DNA of 64,000 nt from Nesterenkonia muleiensis (lineage in GTDB: Bacteria; Actinomycetota; Actinomycetes; Actinomycetales; Micrococcaceae): assembly GCF_003600155.1 (NCBI RefSeq), contig NZ_QWLD01000004.1:1-64000 (forward strand), written 5' to 3'. Positions 28,224 through 36,919 of this stretch are shown here, piece by piece (the stretch's first letter is position 1; each line of letters begins with the position of its first letter). A program made the position numbers and the translations under genes. The notes under the pieces were generated by a model. It saw only the letters and a list, made by a program, of their open reading frames with translations, was not told the DNA's origin and did no database searches.

Positions 28224-29516
28224 TCAAGCCTGCCCCGTGAGCCCCTCCAGCAGCAGAGCGATGTGCAGAGTGGTCAGGGTCTCCCCGTCCAGCCGGCGGC
28301 CCAGAGTCCGTTCCAGCCGGGAGATCCGCGCATAGAGGGTGGGCCGGGAGACGCCCAGTGTCCTGGCCAGCTCAGCCTTGTTGTTGCCGATAGCCAGTGA
28401 GGCAAGCACCAACTGCCGCATCTGCTCCCCCTCTGCGCCGCGGAACGGTGCCAGATGGTGGTCGAGGAACCATGCCGCGTGTGGGCTGTCCGCAAGATGA
28501 ACGAGCAGGCCGGTCAGACCCAGATCCGCCGCTGTCCAGAAACCGCACTGGGAGACCTGCGAGGGGATGCTGCCCATCGGCGAACGCTGCATCAGCTCGG
28601 CGGCCGAGGCGGCAATCCTGGCGGTCGTTCCTAAAGTCTCCGGTGATTCCGGCAGCGCAATGGGCCCGGTCCCCAGGGCCACGGTGTAGCGAGGGATGAT
28701 CTCCTGGTTGCGCCGTCGCACCACCTCCTGCCGGAGTCCGGTGCAGAGCTTCTGCGGAACGCCGTGGGCCAGCAGCACCCAGATCTCCCCGGCGCCGCCG
28801 GATCCGACCAGGGCCGGAAACCGCAGCGAGCTCGCGGAGCTGCGAATCAGCGCTGCCAAGAAGGGGGCCTGCCCGTCGGCGGTGTCCCGGGGCCCGTGGA
28901 CGCCGTGAATGCGGAAGACCATCGGGGTGTACCGCGCTCCGGCGGGCATGCCCAAGGCTTTGGCCCGGTCGAAAATCTCCTCCTGCGGCAGACCTCCGGG
29001 AGAGGCGAGGTCGTCGAAGAGGTTCGTGGTGGCGCTGACGATCGGGTCCCAGGCAGAGGAGGGCGCCTCGGCCAGGCCCAGCTGCCGGGACACCAGCTGC
29101 CGGTGCAGCGCCTCAGTGATCTCCACAAAGCGCACGATGCGCCTGAAGAGCAGCAGCGGTGTCAGCTCGGGGTCTTCGACCGTCTCACGCTCAGCGGCGA
29201 CCTGCTGCAAGGCGCTGCGCAGACGGGGCCGGTCCTGCAGGACTTCGATCGCCAGCGCCGCCGCACCGATTCCGTCGAGATCTGCCATGTAGCCGTGCAG
29301 GGCGGGCACCAGGTCATCGCGGTCCTCGCGCAGGCGGGGAAGGGTGGAAAGCACCAGCTCCCCGCCCTGGAGCATATTGCCCGGAAGCTCCTGCCCGATG
29401 ATATGCACCCAGCGAATAGAGCGGTCCATACGAGCTGAAGGGGTGAGCAGCTCTGGACTTCCCGTGGAGATCGGCTCAAGCTGCAGCGCCTCGTGCAGAG
29501 TCAGCGGATCGGACAT
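28224..29516 (-). CDS. PucR-family transcriptional regulator
   Basis: A 430-residue regulator with an N-terminal PucR domain (roughly residues 1-125, with HIIGQELPGNMLQGGELVLS) and a C-terminal PucR helix-turn-helix (NNKAELARTLGVSRPTLYARISRLERTLG). PucR regulators usually control purine, pyrimidine or amino-acid catabolism. It starts 20 bases after cofD and is probably the last gene of npdG-cofD-pucR. The neighbouring pyrimidine cluster is a plausible target; this is inference. Confidence 0.88.
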   Translation of the reverse strand: MSDPLTLHEALQLEPISTGSPELLTPSARMDRSIRWVHIIGQELPGNMLQGGELVLSTLPRLREDRDDLVPALHGYMADLDGIGAAALAIEVLQDRPRLRSALQQVAAERETVEDPELTPLLLFRRIVRFVEITEALHRQLVSRQLGLAEAPSSAWDPIVSATTNLFDDLASPGGLPQEEIFDRAKALGMPAGARYTPMVFRIHGVHGPRDTADGQAPFLAALIRSSASSLRFPALVGSGGAGEIWVLLAHGVPQKLCTGLRQEVVRRRNQEIIPRYTVALGTGPIALPESPETLGTTARIAASAAELMQRSPMGSIPSQVSQCGFWTAADLGLTGLLVHLADSPHAAWFLDHHLAPFRGAEGEQMRQLVLASLAIGNNKAELARTLGVSRPTLYARISRLERTLGRRLDGETLTTLHIALLLEGLTGQA

Positions 29517-29536
29517 ATCCCTGACTTTACATCCTG

Positions 29537-30574
29537 TCAGGACGCCGAGGGCCTGTGTCCCCGGGGCTCTGCGGCGGCGTGGGCGCTCAGCAGCGCCTGC
29601 TCGGCGAGACGCCGGCTGGCGCCGTCGTCATGCATCCACAGCGGAACCGCGCGTGCGGTGAGTCCCCCGGCCTCCAGCGCTGTCAGTGCGGAGGCGTCCT
29701 CGGTGTCCACCAGCCAGGTGTCCAAGACCCCGCCGCGGCTGCGCGCCCCGAAGCTGAGCCCCACATTCTCCGCGGTGCAGGACTGTCCCAGTGCTGCCAG
29801 ACACTGGGCCGCCATGCCATGGACTGCAGCCCCGCCGATGATCGAGGAGATGCCGACCACCGGTGCGCGGGTCTGCTGCACCGCCTGGCGGATCCCGGCA
29901 ATGCCTGGCACGCCAGGGTGCCCAGCGGCACCCGGAAACCCCAGGACGGTTCCGAGGGAGACCACCGGGTTCGACGGCGCCAGGATCACCAGGTCGGCCT
30001 CGGTGATCGCCTCCACCACGCCTGCTGCCGGAGCCGCCTGCTCCACCCCGCGCTGAACGAATCGCCGAGCAGCGGCTGAAGCCCGGGTCCGCACCCACCA
30101 TTCTTCGAAGTGCATGGTGCCCTCGGCAGTCTCCACCCAGGTCTCCGCCTCATCGTCGGTGGCCGGAAGCAGGCGCGGCCCGGACCGCAGACCCTCCCAA
30201 CGCAGGCACAGCTGCGCGGTCGCCTCGGAGAGGGTCAGACCTTCGCGGAGCAAGGTGGTGCGGGCCAGATGGGTGCCCAGGTCAAGGTCGCCGAGGGTGA
30301 ACCAGGGCCAGCCGACGCCGTAGGCCTTCAGTTCGGCGCCGACCCGCTCGGACTCCCCGGCGCGCCCCCACCCCCGCGCGGTGTCATTGACTCCGGCCAG
30401 GGCGTACATCATCGAGTCCAGGTCGGGGCAGACCCGCACTCCGGTGAGCCACATATCGTCGCCGGTGTTGACGACCACGGTCAGTGAGGCGCGCTCCTCG
30501 GCGAGGGCAGACCGCAGACCGCGGGCGAACTTCGCCCCGCCGACGCCGCCGGCGATCAGCACCACCTGTCTCAT
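29537..30574 (-). CDS. cofD: 2-phospho-L-lactate transferase (CofD/FbiA)
   Basis: CofD joins the activated phospholactyl (or phosphoenolpyruvyl) group to Fo, giving F420-0 or its dehydro form. The 345-residue protein opens with VVLIAGGVGGAKFARGL, the family's glycine-rich start, and contains VVNTGDDMWLTGVRVCPDLDSMMY and the LAPSNPVVSLGTVLGFPG segment. It lies between npdG and the PucR gene with gaps of 29 and 20 bases. Together with cofC and cofE it gives the side-chain half of F420 synthesis; FbiC for Fo is not in the window. Confidence 0.94.
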   Translation of the reverse strand: MRQVVLIAGGVGGAKFARGLRSALAEERASLTVVVNTGDDMWLTGVRVCPDLDSMMYALAGVNDTARGWGRAGESERVGAELKAYGVGWPWFTLGDLDLGTHLARTTLLREGLTLSEATAQLCLRWEGLRSGPRLLPATDDEAETWVETAEGTMHFEEWWVRTRASAAARRFVQRGVEQAAPAAGVVEAITEADLVILAPSNPVVSLGTVLGFPGAAGHPGVPGIAGIRQAVQQTRAPVVGISSIIGGAAVHGMAAQCLAALGQSCTAENVGLSFGARSRGGVLDTWLVDTEDASALTALEAGGLTARAVPLWMHDDGASRRLAEQALLSAHAAAEPRGHRPSAS

Positions 30575-30603
30575 GGGGACACCACTGGTGCAGCCTGGGG
30601 TGC

Positions 30604-31260
30604 TCAGGAGACCCCGGTCAGGGCGATGCTCGAGTTCGTCTTGTACTTCTTGTTCACCGAGATGAGCACAGCGGTGAAGGGCTCCAGGTGCCGGGCCAGG
30701 CGAAGCGGGCCCACATCGATGCCGCGGCCCCCGGTGACCTTGGCCGCCAAGGCGACGACCGTTTCCTTGGCAGCGGTGTCATCGCCGCAGACCAGGACGT
30801 CCTCGTGGCTGAGATCGTGCTCCAGCTTGTGGAGATTGACCGCTGAGAGGTGGTGGAAGGCCCCAGTGACGGTGGAGTCGGGAAGCAGCCGGGCCGCCTC
30901 CTCGGCGGCGCTGCGGTCAGGGATCTCCGCGCCGACTGGGCCCTTCTTGTCGAAGACCAGCGGATTGACACAGCTGATCACCAGTTTTCCGGCCAAGGAC
31001 GGTGCAAGGGAGGCGACGACGTCGTCGTGCCCCTTGTAAGGGACCGCAAGGATGACCGTGCTGGCCCCGGAAGCCGCCTGGTCATTGGCTGCGCCGCTGA
31101 TGCTGCCGGGGAAGGACTGCGTGGTGGTGAGCTCGGCGGCCTGGGCCCGGGCGCGCTCGGCACTGCGTGAGCCGAGGACAACGTCTTCGCCGGCGAGGGC
31201 GAGCCGCAGCCCGATTCCGCTACCCTGGGGGCCAGTTCCACCGATGATGGCAATAGACAA
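30604..31260 (-). CDS. npdG: NADPH-dependent F420 reductase
   Basis: The enzyme passes hydride between NADPH and F420, here most likely to supply F420H2. The 218-residue protein opens LSIAIIGGTGPQGSGIGLRLA, a Rossmann motif with the GTGxxG pattern of this family, followed by VVLGSRSAERA for NADPH. The chosen start is TTG 31260, with AAGGAGAG at good spacing; no ATG or GTG gives the right N terminus. It is the first gene of npdG-cofD-pucR and diverges from the F420-type ABC importer. Confidence 0.92.
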   Translation of the reverse strand: MSIAIIGGTGPQGSGIGLRLALAGEDVVLGSRSAERARAQAAELTTTQSFPGSISGAANDQAASGASTVILAVPYKGHDDVVASLAPSLAGKLVISCVNPLVFDKKGPVGAEIPDRSAAEEAARLLPDSTVTGAFHHLSAVNLHKLEHDLSHEDVLVCGDDTAAKETVVALAAKVTGGRGIDVGPLRLARHLEPFTAVLISVNKKYKTNSSIALTGVS

Positions 31261-31437
31261 CGTCTCTCTCCTTCGAGTGGGGACTTGCGCTGATGGCCGT
31301 ACCAGGTTCGGCTGACCTTCATGAAAAGATATCACCGTTCTGACAGCGTGCTCCGGGGCAAGACCGTGACATCACCGCGCGGCCCCACCCGGTGGGCAGC
31401 AGAAGGACGACGACCCGATCATGGAGAGTGAGCACCG

Positions 31438-32412
31438 ATGAACAGAGCCTCGCGTGTGTCTGCGGCAGCGTCAGTGGCTGCGCTGCTGGGGCTGGTCGGC
31501 TGCTCCTCGCACACGGCCGATCCGGCTGCCGGAACGGATTCACCAATCATCGAGAACTGCGGGTTCGACCTGCCCGCTGAGCCCACTCCGGAGCGGGTGG
31601 TGACCATCAAATCGACCCCGCTGGAGCTGATGCTCGCCCTTGACCTCTCTGAGCTGGTGGTCGGAGCGGCCTTCCTCGACGGGCCGCCGCCGGAGGAGCT
31701 TCTGCCCCGGGACTGGGAGGTGCCGGTGCTCGCCGAGGAACTGCCCGGACGCGAGGCGCTGCTGGCTGCCGAACCCGATGTGGTGTTCGCCGGCTGGGAG
31801 TCGAACCTCAGCGCCGACGGCATCGGCACCCGCGAGGACCTGAGCGATATGGGGCTGCGCAGCTACATCGCTCCGCCGGCCTGCGAATTCGGCCAGGAGG
31901 CCTCCCCGCTGAGGTTCGAGGACATCTTCGAGATGATCACCGAGGTCGGCGTGCTCTTCGCCGCCGAGGACCGGGCGGCAGCGCTGATCGATGAGCAGCG
32001 GACCGCCCTGGAGGGCATTGAGGAGCCTGAGAGCCCGCAGCAGCTGCTGTGGTACTCCTCAGGCGAAGAGACCCCCTTCGTGGGGGGAGGAACCGGGGCC
32101 CCGCAGATGATCATCGAGGCGGCAGGACACACCAACGTGGGCGCGGACCATCCGGAGACCTGGTTCAGCATGCCCTGGGAGTCCTTCGTCGACAGTGACC
32201 CGGACATCATCGTGCTGGTGGACGCTCCCTGGCACACTGCCGCCGATAAGCGGCAGCGGTTGGAGTCCCATGCTGCGGCCCAGCACATGACCGCGGTGCA
32301 GCAGGAGCAGTTCGTCGTCGTCGACTTCGCCACCACAGAGGCCGGGGTGCGCAATATCGAGGCCGTGCAGACTCTCGCTGAGTCGATCCACGTCCTGGTC
32401 GGCGATCAGTGA
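31438..32412 (+). CDS. putative F420-0 ABC transporter, substrate-binding lipoprotein
   Basis: A 324-residue lipoprotein with signal peptide and lipobox LVGCSS near residue 22, then a BtuF/FhuD-type two-lobed binding fold. It belongs to the three-gene cassette long proposed, from its distribution in F420-using actinobacteria that lack the biosynthetic genes, to import F420-0. The genes around it (npdG, cofD, cofC, cofE) strengthen the F420 link. The exact ligand, F420-0 or Fo, is not shown. Its stop overlaps the permease start by four bases. Confidence 0.85.
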   Translation: MNRASRVSAAASVAALLGLVGCSSHTADPAAGTDSPIIENCGFDLPAEPTPERVVTIKSTPLELMLALDLSELVVGAAFLDGPPPEELLPRDWEVPVLAEELPGREALLAAEPDVVFAGWESNLSADGIGTREDLSDMGLRSYIAPPACEFGQEASPLRFEDIFEMITEVGVLFAAEDRAAALIDEQRTALEGIEEPESPQQLLWYSSGEETPFVGGGTGAPQMIIEAAGHTNVGADHPETWFSMPWESFVDSDPDIIVLVDAPWHTAADKRQRLESHAAAQHMTAVQQEQFVVVDFATTEAGVRNIEAVQTLAESIHVLVGDQ

Positions 32413-33455
32413 GCAGCTTCGGCGCCGCCTGGCGGTTACCGCGTGGTGAGACCTCCGAGCGGGGACTGCCGGGGCTTGTGGTCATCACCGTGCTGGCGGT
32501 CGGCCTGGTCGTCTCGCTCATCAGCGCAGTCTCCCTGGGCGCAGTGGATCTGCCGATGAGGGGGATATGGCAGGCGCTGACCACCGATTCTGAGCACTGG
32601 CAGATGCAGGAGACCATCCTGGTCCAGGTGCGGATTCCGCGGGTGCTGACCGCTGCGCTGGTCGGCGCCGGCCTCGCGCTGGCCGGAGCCGTGCTGCAGC
32701 GCACCCTGCGTAACCCGCTGGCTGAGCCCTATCTGCTGGGCATCTCCTCCGGCGCCTCCCTGGGGGCCGTCTCGGTGATTCTGCTGGGGGTGGCGCTGTT
32801 CCTGCCGCTGGCGGCCTTCGCCGGGGGCATCCTGGCCTTGGCGGCCACGCTGGGTCTGGGCAGCGGGCCGGCAGGCATGACCACTGAGCGGGTCATCCTG
32901 GCCGGGGTGGCGGTGACGGCCTTCTTCAGCGCGCTGACCTCGCTGGTCATCTTCCGCTCGCCGGACAGCGACGGATACCGGCAGGTGCTGCACTGGCTGC
33001 TGGGATCACTGGCCAGCTCCACCTGGCAGACTGTGACCATTGCAGGCATCACCGTCCTGATCTTCGGGGGTCTGCTGCTGGCCAGCGCCCGCCTGTTGGG
33101 GCTGTTCCACCTCAGCGACGCCGAGATCGAGGCGCTGGGCATCAACACCCGGCGAGCACGTGGGACCGTGCTGGTGTTCGCCGCGCTGCTGGCCGCTGGA
33201 ATGGTCTCAGTCTCCGGCGCCATCGGCTTCGTGGGCCTGATCGTCCCGCATGTGGCCGGTGCCCTGGTCAAAGGTTCAGAGACGAAGCGGCTGATCGCCT
33301 CGCTGCTGATCGGGGCCCTGCTGCTGATCTGGGCCGATACTTTCTCCAGGACCGTGCTGCTGCCCGAAGAGCTGCCGGTGGGCATCACCACCGCCATCTT
33401 AGGAGCCACCGCCTTCGCAGTGATCATGATTCGCCGGCGGAGGGTCAGCCTATGA
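32409..33455 (+). CDS. putative F420-0 ABC transporter, permease
   Basis: A 348-residue FecCD-family permease with about nine to ten membrane segments. Family motifs include RIPRVLTAALVGAGLALAGAVLQ, RNPLAEPYLLGISSGASLGA and FVGLIVPH. It overlaps both the lipoprotein and ATPase genes by four bases, forming a tight operon. The family is shared with siderophore and cobalamin importers; the F420 assignment rests on the cassette and its neighbours. Confidence 0.87.
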   Translation: MSSFGAAWRLPRGETSERGLPGLVVITVLAVGLVVSLISAVSLGAVDLPMRGIWQALTTDSEHWQMQETILVQVRIPRVLTAALVGAGLALAGAVLQRTLRNPLAEPYLLGISSGASLGAVSVILLGVALFLPLAAFAGGILALAATLGLGSGPAGMTTERVILAGVAVTAFFSALTSLVIFRSPDSDGYRQVLHWLLGSLASSTWQTVTIAGITVLIFGGLLLASARLLGLFHLSDAEIEALGINTRRARGTVLVFAALLAAGMVSVSGAIGFVGLIVPHVAGALVKGSETKRLIASLLIGALLLIWADTFSRTVLLPEELPVGITTAILGATAFAVIMIRRRRVSL

Positions 33456-34243
33456 CGCTGACGGTGACACCGCTGCAACTGAGGCGCAGCCGGGGCTTCA
33501 GCCTCAACAGCCCTGCGATGGACCTTCGGCAGGGCGAGATTCTCAGTGTTCTGGGACCCAACGGGGCCGGCAAGAGTACCTTCCTCCAGCTGCTGGCCGG
33601 ACAGCTGAAGCCAGATCAGGGCAGTGTGATGTGGGAGGAACAGAGCCGGGCCGCACTGGGTCGCAGAGCCTGGGCGAAGCATGTGGCCTTCGTGTCCCAG
33701 GAGGCCAGCGCGCCGCCGGCGCTGCGTCTGGGCCAGTATGTGCGGCTGGGGCGGATTCCCTTCCGCGGGCTCTTCCAGCCCTTCACCGCCGAGGATGACA
33801 CTGCGGTGGCCTCCGCCCTCGATCTCTGCGGCCTGACCGACTACGCAGACGCGTGGATGGAGCAGCTCTCAGGCGGCCAGCGCCAACGTGGACGCATCGC
33901 GCGCGCCCTGGCTCAGGACCCCGGCGTGCTGCTGCTGGATGAGCCGACCAACCACCTTGACCTGGCGGTGATGCGCAATACCGCACATCTGCTGGAGGAC
34001 TTGGCCCGTTCCGGAGTCGCACTGGTGATCAGCGTCCACGATCTCGACTTCGCGGCGGTGCTCTCCGACCGGGCAGCGATCCTCCACCAGGGCCAGGTCC
34101 AGGTGATCGGGCCCACCTCGCAGACACTGACCGCGGACACGATCCGCAGATACTGGGGCGTGGAGGTGACCAGCGTCCAGGACGGACAGAGACGGCGTCA
34201 CGTCCTGCGCTACGGACGTGAGCCAGGTGCCGGCGCAGGCTAG
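33452..34243 (+). CDS. putative F420-0 ABC transporter, ATP-binding protein
   Basis: A 263-residue FecE-type ATPase. Walker A is GPNGAGKST near residues 34-42, the signature is LSGGQRQRGRIARAL, and Walker B is VLLLDEPTNHLD. It is the third gene of the importer cassette and converges on cofC, whose stop lies 19 bases away. Confidence 0.9.
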   Translation: MTLTVTPLQLRRSRGFSLNSPAMDLRQGEILSVLGPNGAGKSTFLQLLAGQLKPDQGSVMWEEQSRAALGRRAWAKHVAFVSQEASAPPALRLGQYVRLGRIPFRGLFQPFTAEDDTAVASALDLCGLTDYADAWMEQLSGGQRQRGRIARALAQDPGVLLLDEPTNHLDLAVMRNTAHLLEDLARSGVALVISVHDLDFAAVLSDRAAILHQGQVQVIGPTSQTLTADTIRRYWGVEVTSVQDGQRRRHVLRYGREPGAGAG

Positions 34244-34261
34244 CTCAGCAACGCCTGGTCC

Positions 34262-34945
34262 TCACCGCTGCGAGGGGCTCACCGTACCGGCCCCGGGGCG
34301 CCGGCCGGTGTGCCGAAGATAACTGAGATAGTGCTCCGCCGTGTCCAGATCATGCCTCAGTCCGCTCTGCTGCGGAAGCTGAATCTCGGTGAAGCCGGAC
34401 TCGGCATGCCGTGCAGCGGAGTCGGGGCCGAAAGCCGCTCGGCGAGGACTCCCGGGCAACAGCGCGATCACAGTGCTGCCACGCCCTGAGCAGTCAGGGA
34501 CGAAAGCATCCTTGCCCAGCCTCTCCACCTCACCAAGGAGCCTGTCGACCTCTGCGGCGCCGAGATACGGCAGATCGGCGTGGATGACCAGTAGCGGTGA
34601 CATCCCGTCCTGAGCCCGGATATGGCACACGGCCTCGGCGACGGCCTCATTGAGGCCACCCACCGGGGACTGCACAAGCGTCTCCACCTGATCCTCGCGG
34701 TGCCTGCCCGCCAGCTCTTCCGAGAGGTCAGCGTCTGAGACCACCAGTATGCGCCCCACAGCGCCGCTGCGCCCCAGCTGGTGCAGCACCGCGGAGGAGA
34801 CGTCACGCATCAGGGTCTCGACCACCTCGTCGGACAGGTGAGTGCGCAGCCGGGACTTCGCTGTGGCGAAGTTGCGGAGCGGGACAATCGCCACCCAGCT
34901 GCCCGGGGCACCGGCCACCAAGCGGTCACTGGCTGCGTGCACCAT
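34262..34945 (-). CDS. cofC: 2-phospho-L-lactate guanylyltransferase (CofC)
   Basis: CofC activates 2-phospholactate (or PEP) with GTP for CofD. The 227-residue protein has the nucleotidyltransferase start WVAIVPLRNFATAKSRL near residues 15-31, then VGRILVVSDAD and the metal-binding VIHADLPYL. ATG 34945 lies inside the end of cofE, a 20-base overlap that indicates translational coupling. The pair cofE-cofC is transcribed away from the pyrimidine cluster. Confidence 0.9.
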   Translation of the reverse strand: MVHAASDRLVAGAPGSWVAIVPLRNFATAKSRLRTHLSDEVVETLMRDVSSAVLHQLGRSGAVGRILVVSDADLSEELAGRHREDQVETLVQSPVGGLNEAVAEAVCHIRAQDGMSPLLVIHADLPYLGAAEVDRLLGEVERLGKDAFVPDCSGRGSTVIALLPGSPRRAAFGPDSAARHAESGFTEIQLPQQSGLRHDLDTAEHYLSYLRHTGRRPGAGTVSPSQR

Positions 34946-35699
34946 CGGCGAACCCCTGACGGTAGGCTTCTTCGGATCCGAGGCGGAAGAGGTCGGTGTC
35001 GGCCTCGCGGAGGATCTCCCGCGCTGAGCGCGGGGTCTGACGGTCGACGTAGTGCCCCAGCCCGCGCAGCACCGCCACCGGGACACCGGAGGCCTTGCCC
35101 TTGACCAGGTCCGCGGCCGCGGCGATCTCATCAGCGATGCACCGCAGGGTGACCGAGAGCGGCTTGCCATCAGTGTCCGTCCCGCCCCGGGCGTCGTCCA
35201 GCGGTGTGATTCCCGCACAGCCGATGGCGATGTCGGTCTGCCCGTGACGCCACGGCCGGCCGACCGTGTCAGTGATCACCACCCCGATATCCGCCCCGGT
35301 CTGGGCATGAACCTCCCGCACCAGCTGCCGGGCCGAAGCGTCGGGGTCCTCCGGCAGCAGCAGAATCCGGTCGCCGGGGACGTTGCTGGCGTCAATTCCG
35401 GCACCAGCGGCCACAATGCCCAGCCTGTTCTCCACGATCAGCGGCTGACCGGTCCCAGGTGCGTGCGCGACCACCCGCACGGTTTCCTGACGCAGTGCCT
35501 CTTCCCGCTCAGCAGCCGGCAGAAAACGGCCTTCGACTTTGGAGACGGCCTTGCTGGTCACCGCCAGAACATCGCCGTCCCGCAGGGGAGCATCCGCGGT
35601 GGCATCCAGAATCTCCTGCCACAGGCAGTGGGCTTCGGTGAGCTCCGGGATGCCCAGCACAGCGGTGATGGACAGCTGAATCGGGAAGGACTGGGGCAC
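34926..35699 (-). CDS. cofE: F420-0:gamma-glutamyl ligase (CofE)
   Basis: CofE adds gamma-linked glutamates to F420-0 with GTP. The 257-residue form has family motifs LRDGDVLAVTSKAVSKVEGR, NRLGIVAAGAGIDASNV, PEDPDASAR, VVITDTVGRPWRHGQTDIAIG and DEIAAAADLVKGKA. This is the ligase alone; the nitroreductase-like domain of FbiB is absent. The start is uncertain: GTG 35699 fits the family's N terminus (PQSFPIQLSITAV), but its ribosome-binding site is weak. It overlaps cofC. Confidence 0.92.
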   Translation of the reverse strand: MPQSFPIQLSITAVLGIPELTEAHCLWQEILDATADAPLRDGDVLAVTSKAVSKVEGRFLPAAEREEALRQETVRVVAHAPGTGQPLIVENRLGIVAAGAGIDASNVPGDRILLLPEDPDASARQLVREVHAQTGADIGVVITDTVGRPWRHGQTDIAIGCAGITPLDDARGGTDTDGKPLSVTLRCIADEIAAAADLVKGKASGVPVAVLRGLGHYVDRQTPRSAREILREADTDLFRLGSEEAYRQGFADGARSQ

Positions 35700-35821
35700 C
35701 AGCTGCTGACACCTGCTTCCTATGGCTGGACTGCGGGCGCTCCACACACCCGCGGGGCAAAAAGATAAACGTCACCATATCCGATGCTGCGGCACCGGTT
35801 GTCAGCCGCCAAGACTTTCTG

Positions 35822-35868
35822 TTGACACACTGGAAAAACAACACAGCATCACGTTGACACAGTGTAAG
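35822..35868. promoter_or_regulatory. promoter/operator region of the pyrimidine operon
   Basis: TTGACACACTGG (35822-35833) and the near-palindrome TTGACACAGTGTAAG (35854-35868) lie about 160 bases before the beta-ureidopropionase start. TTGACACTGTGTAAA at 45499 before mmsA is the same motif. TTGACA also matches a -35 box, so part of the conservation may be promoter sequence. The rest of 35700-36026 holds no gene. Confidence 0.55.
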
Positions 35869-36026
35869 CCTCGTGCCTCTGTCAACTCTGGGATGATCAG
35901 AACACCAGCGAGCCCCCGGCGTGGGTGCGGGCTGTGAGAAATACGGATTTAACAGTGCGCGATTGTCCGGTAACACCTCAGGCGTACAGTCTCGCGACGT
36001 AGGCACCAGCAGAAGGATGTGAGGGC

Positions 36027-36875
36027 ATGGCCACAGTGCGCGTGGCGCTCAGTCAAACCACATGGACAGGTGACAAAGAGTCCATGCTGGACAAGCACGA
36101 GGGGTTCGCCCGGGATGCCGCACAGCAGGGAGCCCAGGCGATCTGCTTCCAGGAGCTCTTCTACGGCCCCTACTTCGGCATCACCGAGGAAGCCAAGTAC
36201 TACCGTTTCGCTGAGCCTGCCGAGGGCCCCACCGTCACCCGCTTCGCCGCTCTGGCCGCGGAGCTGAACACGGTCATGATCCTGCCGATCTACGAAGAGG
36301 AGATGCCCGGGGTCTACTACAACACCGCGGTGGTCATCGACGCTGACGGCTCCCTCGCGGGCAAGTACCGCAAGATGCACATCCCGCACGTGGAGAGCTT
36401 CTATGAGAAGTTCTACTTCCGCCCGGGAAATCTGGGCTGGCCCGTCTTCGACACTGCCATCGGACGGATCGGGGTGACCATCTGCTACGACCGGCACTTC
36501 CCCGAAGGATGGCGGATGCTCGGGCTGGCCGGGGCGCAGATCGTCTTCAACCCCAATGCCTCCAAGCCTGGACTCTCCAACCGGCTGTGGGACCTCGAAC
36601 AGCCCACCGCCGCAGCGGCCAACGGTTACTTCGTGGTGGTCCCCAACCGGGTCGGCAGGGAGGACAATGAGTACGGCGATCTCGCGGTGGACTTCTATGG
36701 CACCAGCTACGTGGCCGACCCGCGTGGCAACTACGTGGGTGAGCGCGGCTCCTCAGAGCATGAGGAACTGCTGGTCCGGGATCTGGACATGGACCTCATC
36801 TACCAAGTACGCGACGACTGGCAGTTCTACCGGGACCGCCGGCCCGACGGCTACGGGGCCATCACCGCACCCTGA
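36027..36875 (+). CDS. nitrilase-superfamily hydrolase, probable beta-ureidopropionase
   Basis: The enzyme probably hydrolyses N-carbamoyl-beta-alanine to beta-alanine, CO2 and ammonia. The 282-residue protein has the nitrilase triad: Glu in ICFQELFYGPYF near residue 44, Lys in KYRKMHIPH near residue 115, and Cys in GVTICYDRHFPEG near residue 154. It is the first gene of the cluster, followed 44 bases later by dihydropyrimidinase, which supports this substrate. N-carbamoyl amino acid hydrolase is the alternative. Confidence 0.88.
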   Translation: MATVRVALSQTTWTGDKESMLDKHEGFARDAAQQGAQAICFQELFYGPYFGITEEAKYYRFAEPAEGPTVTRFAALAAELNTVMILPIYEEEMPGVYYNTAVVIDADGSLAGKYRKMHIPHVESFYEKFYFRPGNLGWPVFDTAIGRIGVTICYDRHFPEGWRMLGLAGAQIVFNPNASKPGLSNRLWDLEQPTAAAANGYFVVVPNRVGREDNEYGDLAVDFYGTSYVADPRGNYVGERGSSEHEELLVRDLDMDLIYQVRDDWQFYRDRRPDGYGAITAP

Positions 36876-36919
36876 CCTCTTGACCATCAGATGCATGACA
36901 TATCTCTCAAGGAGGAGCG

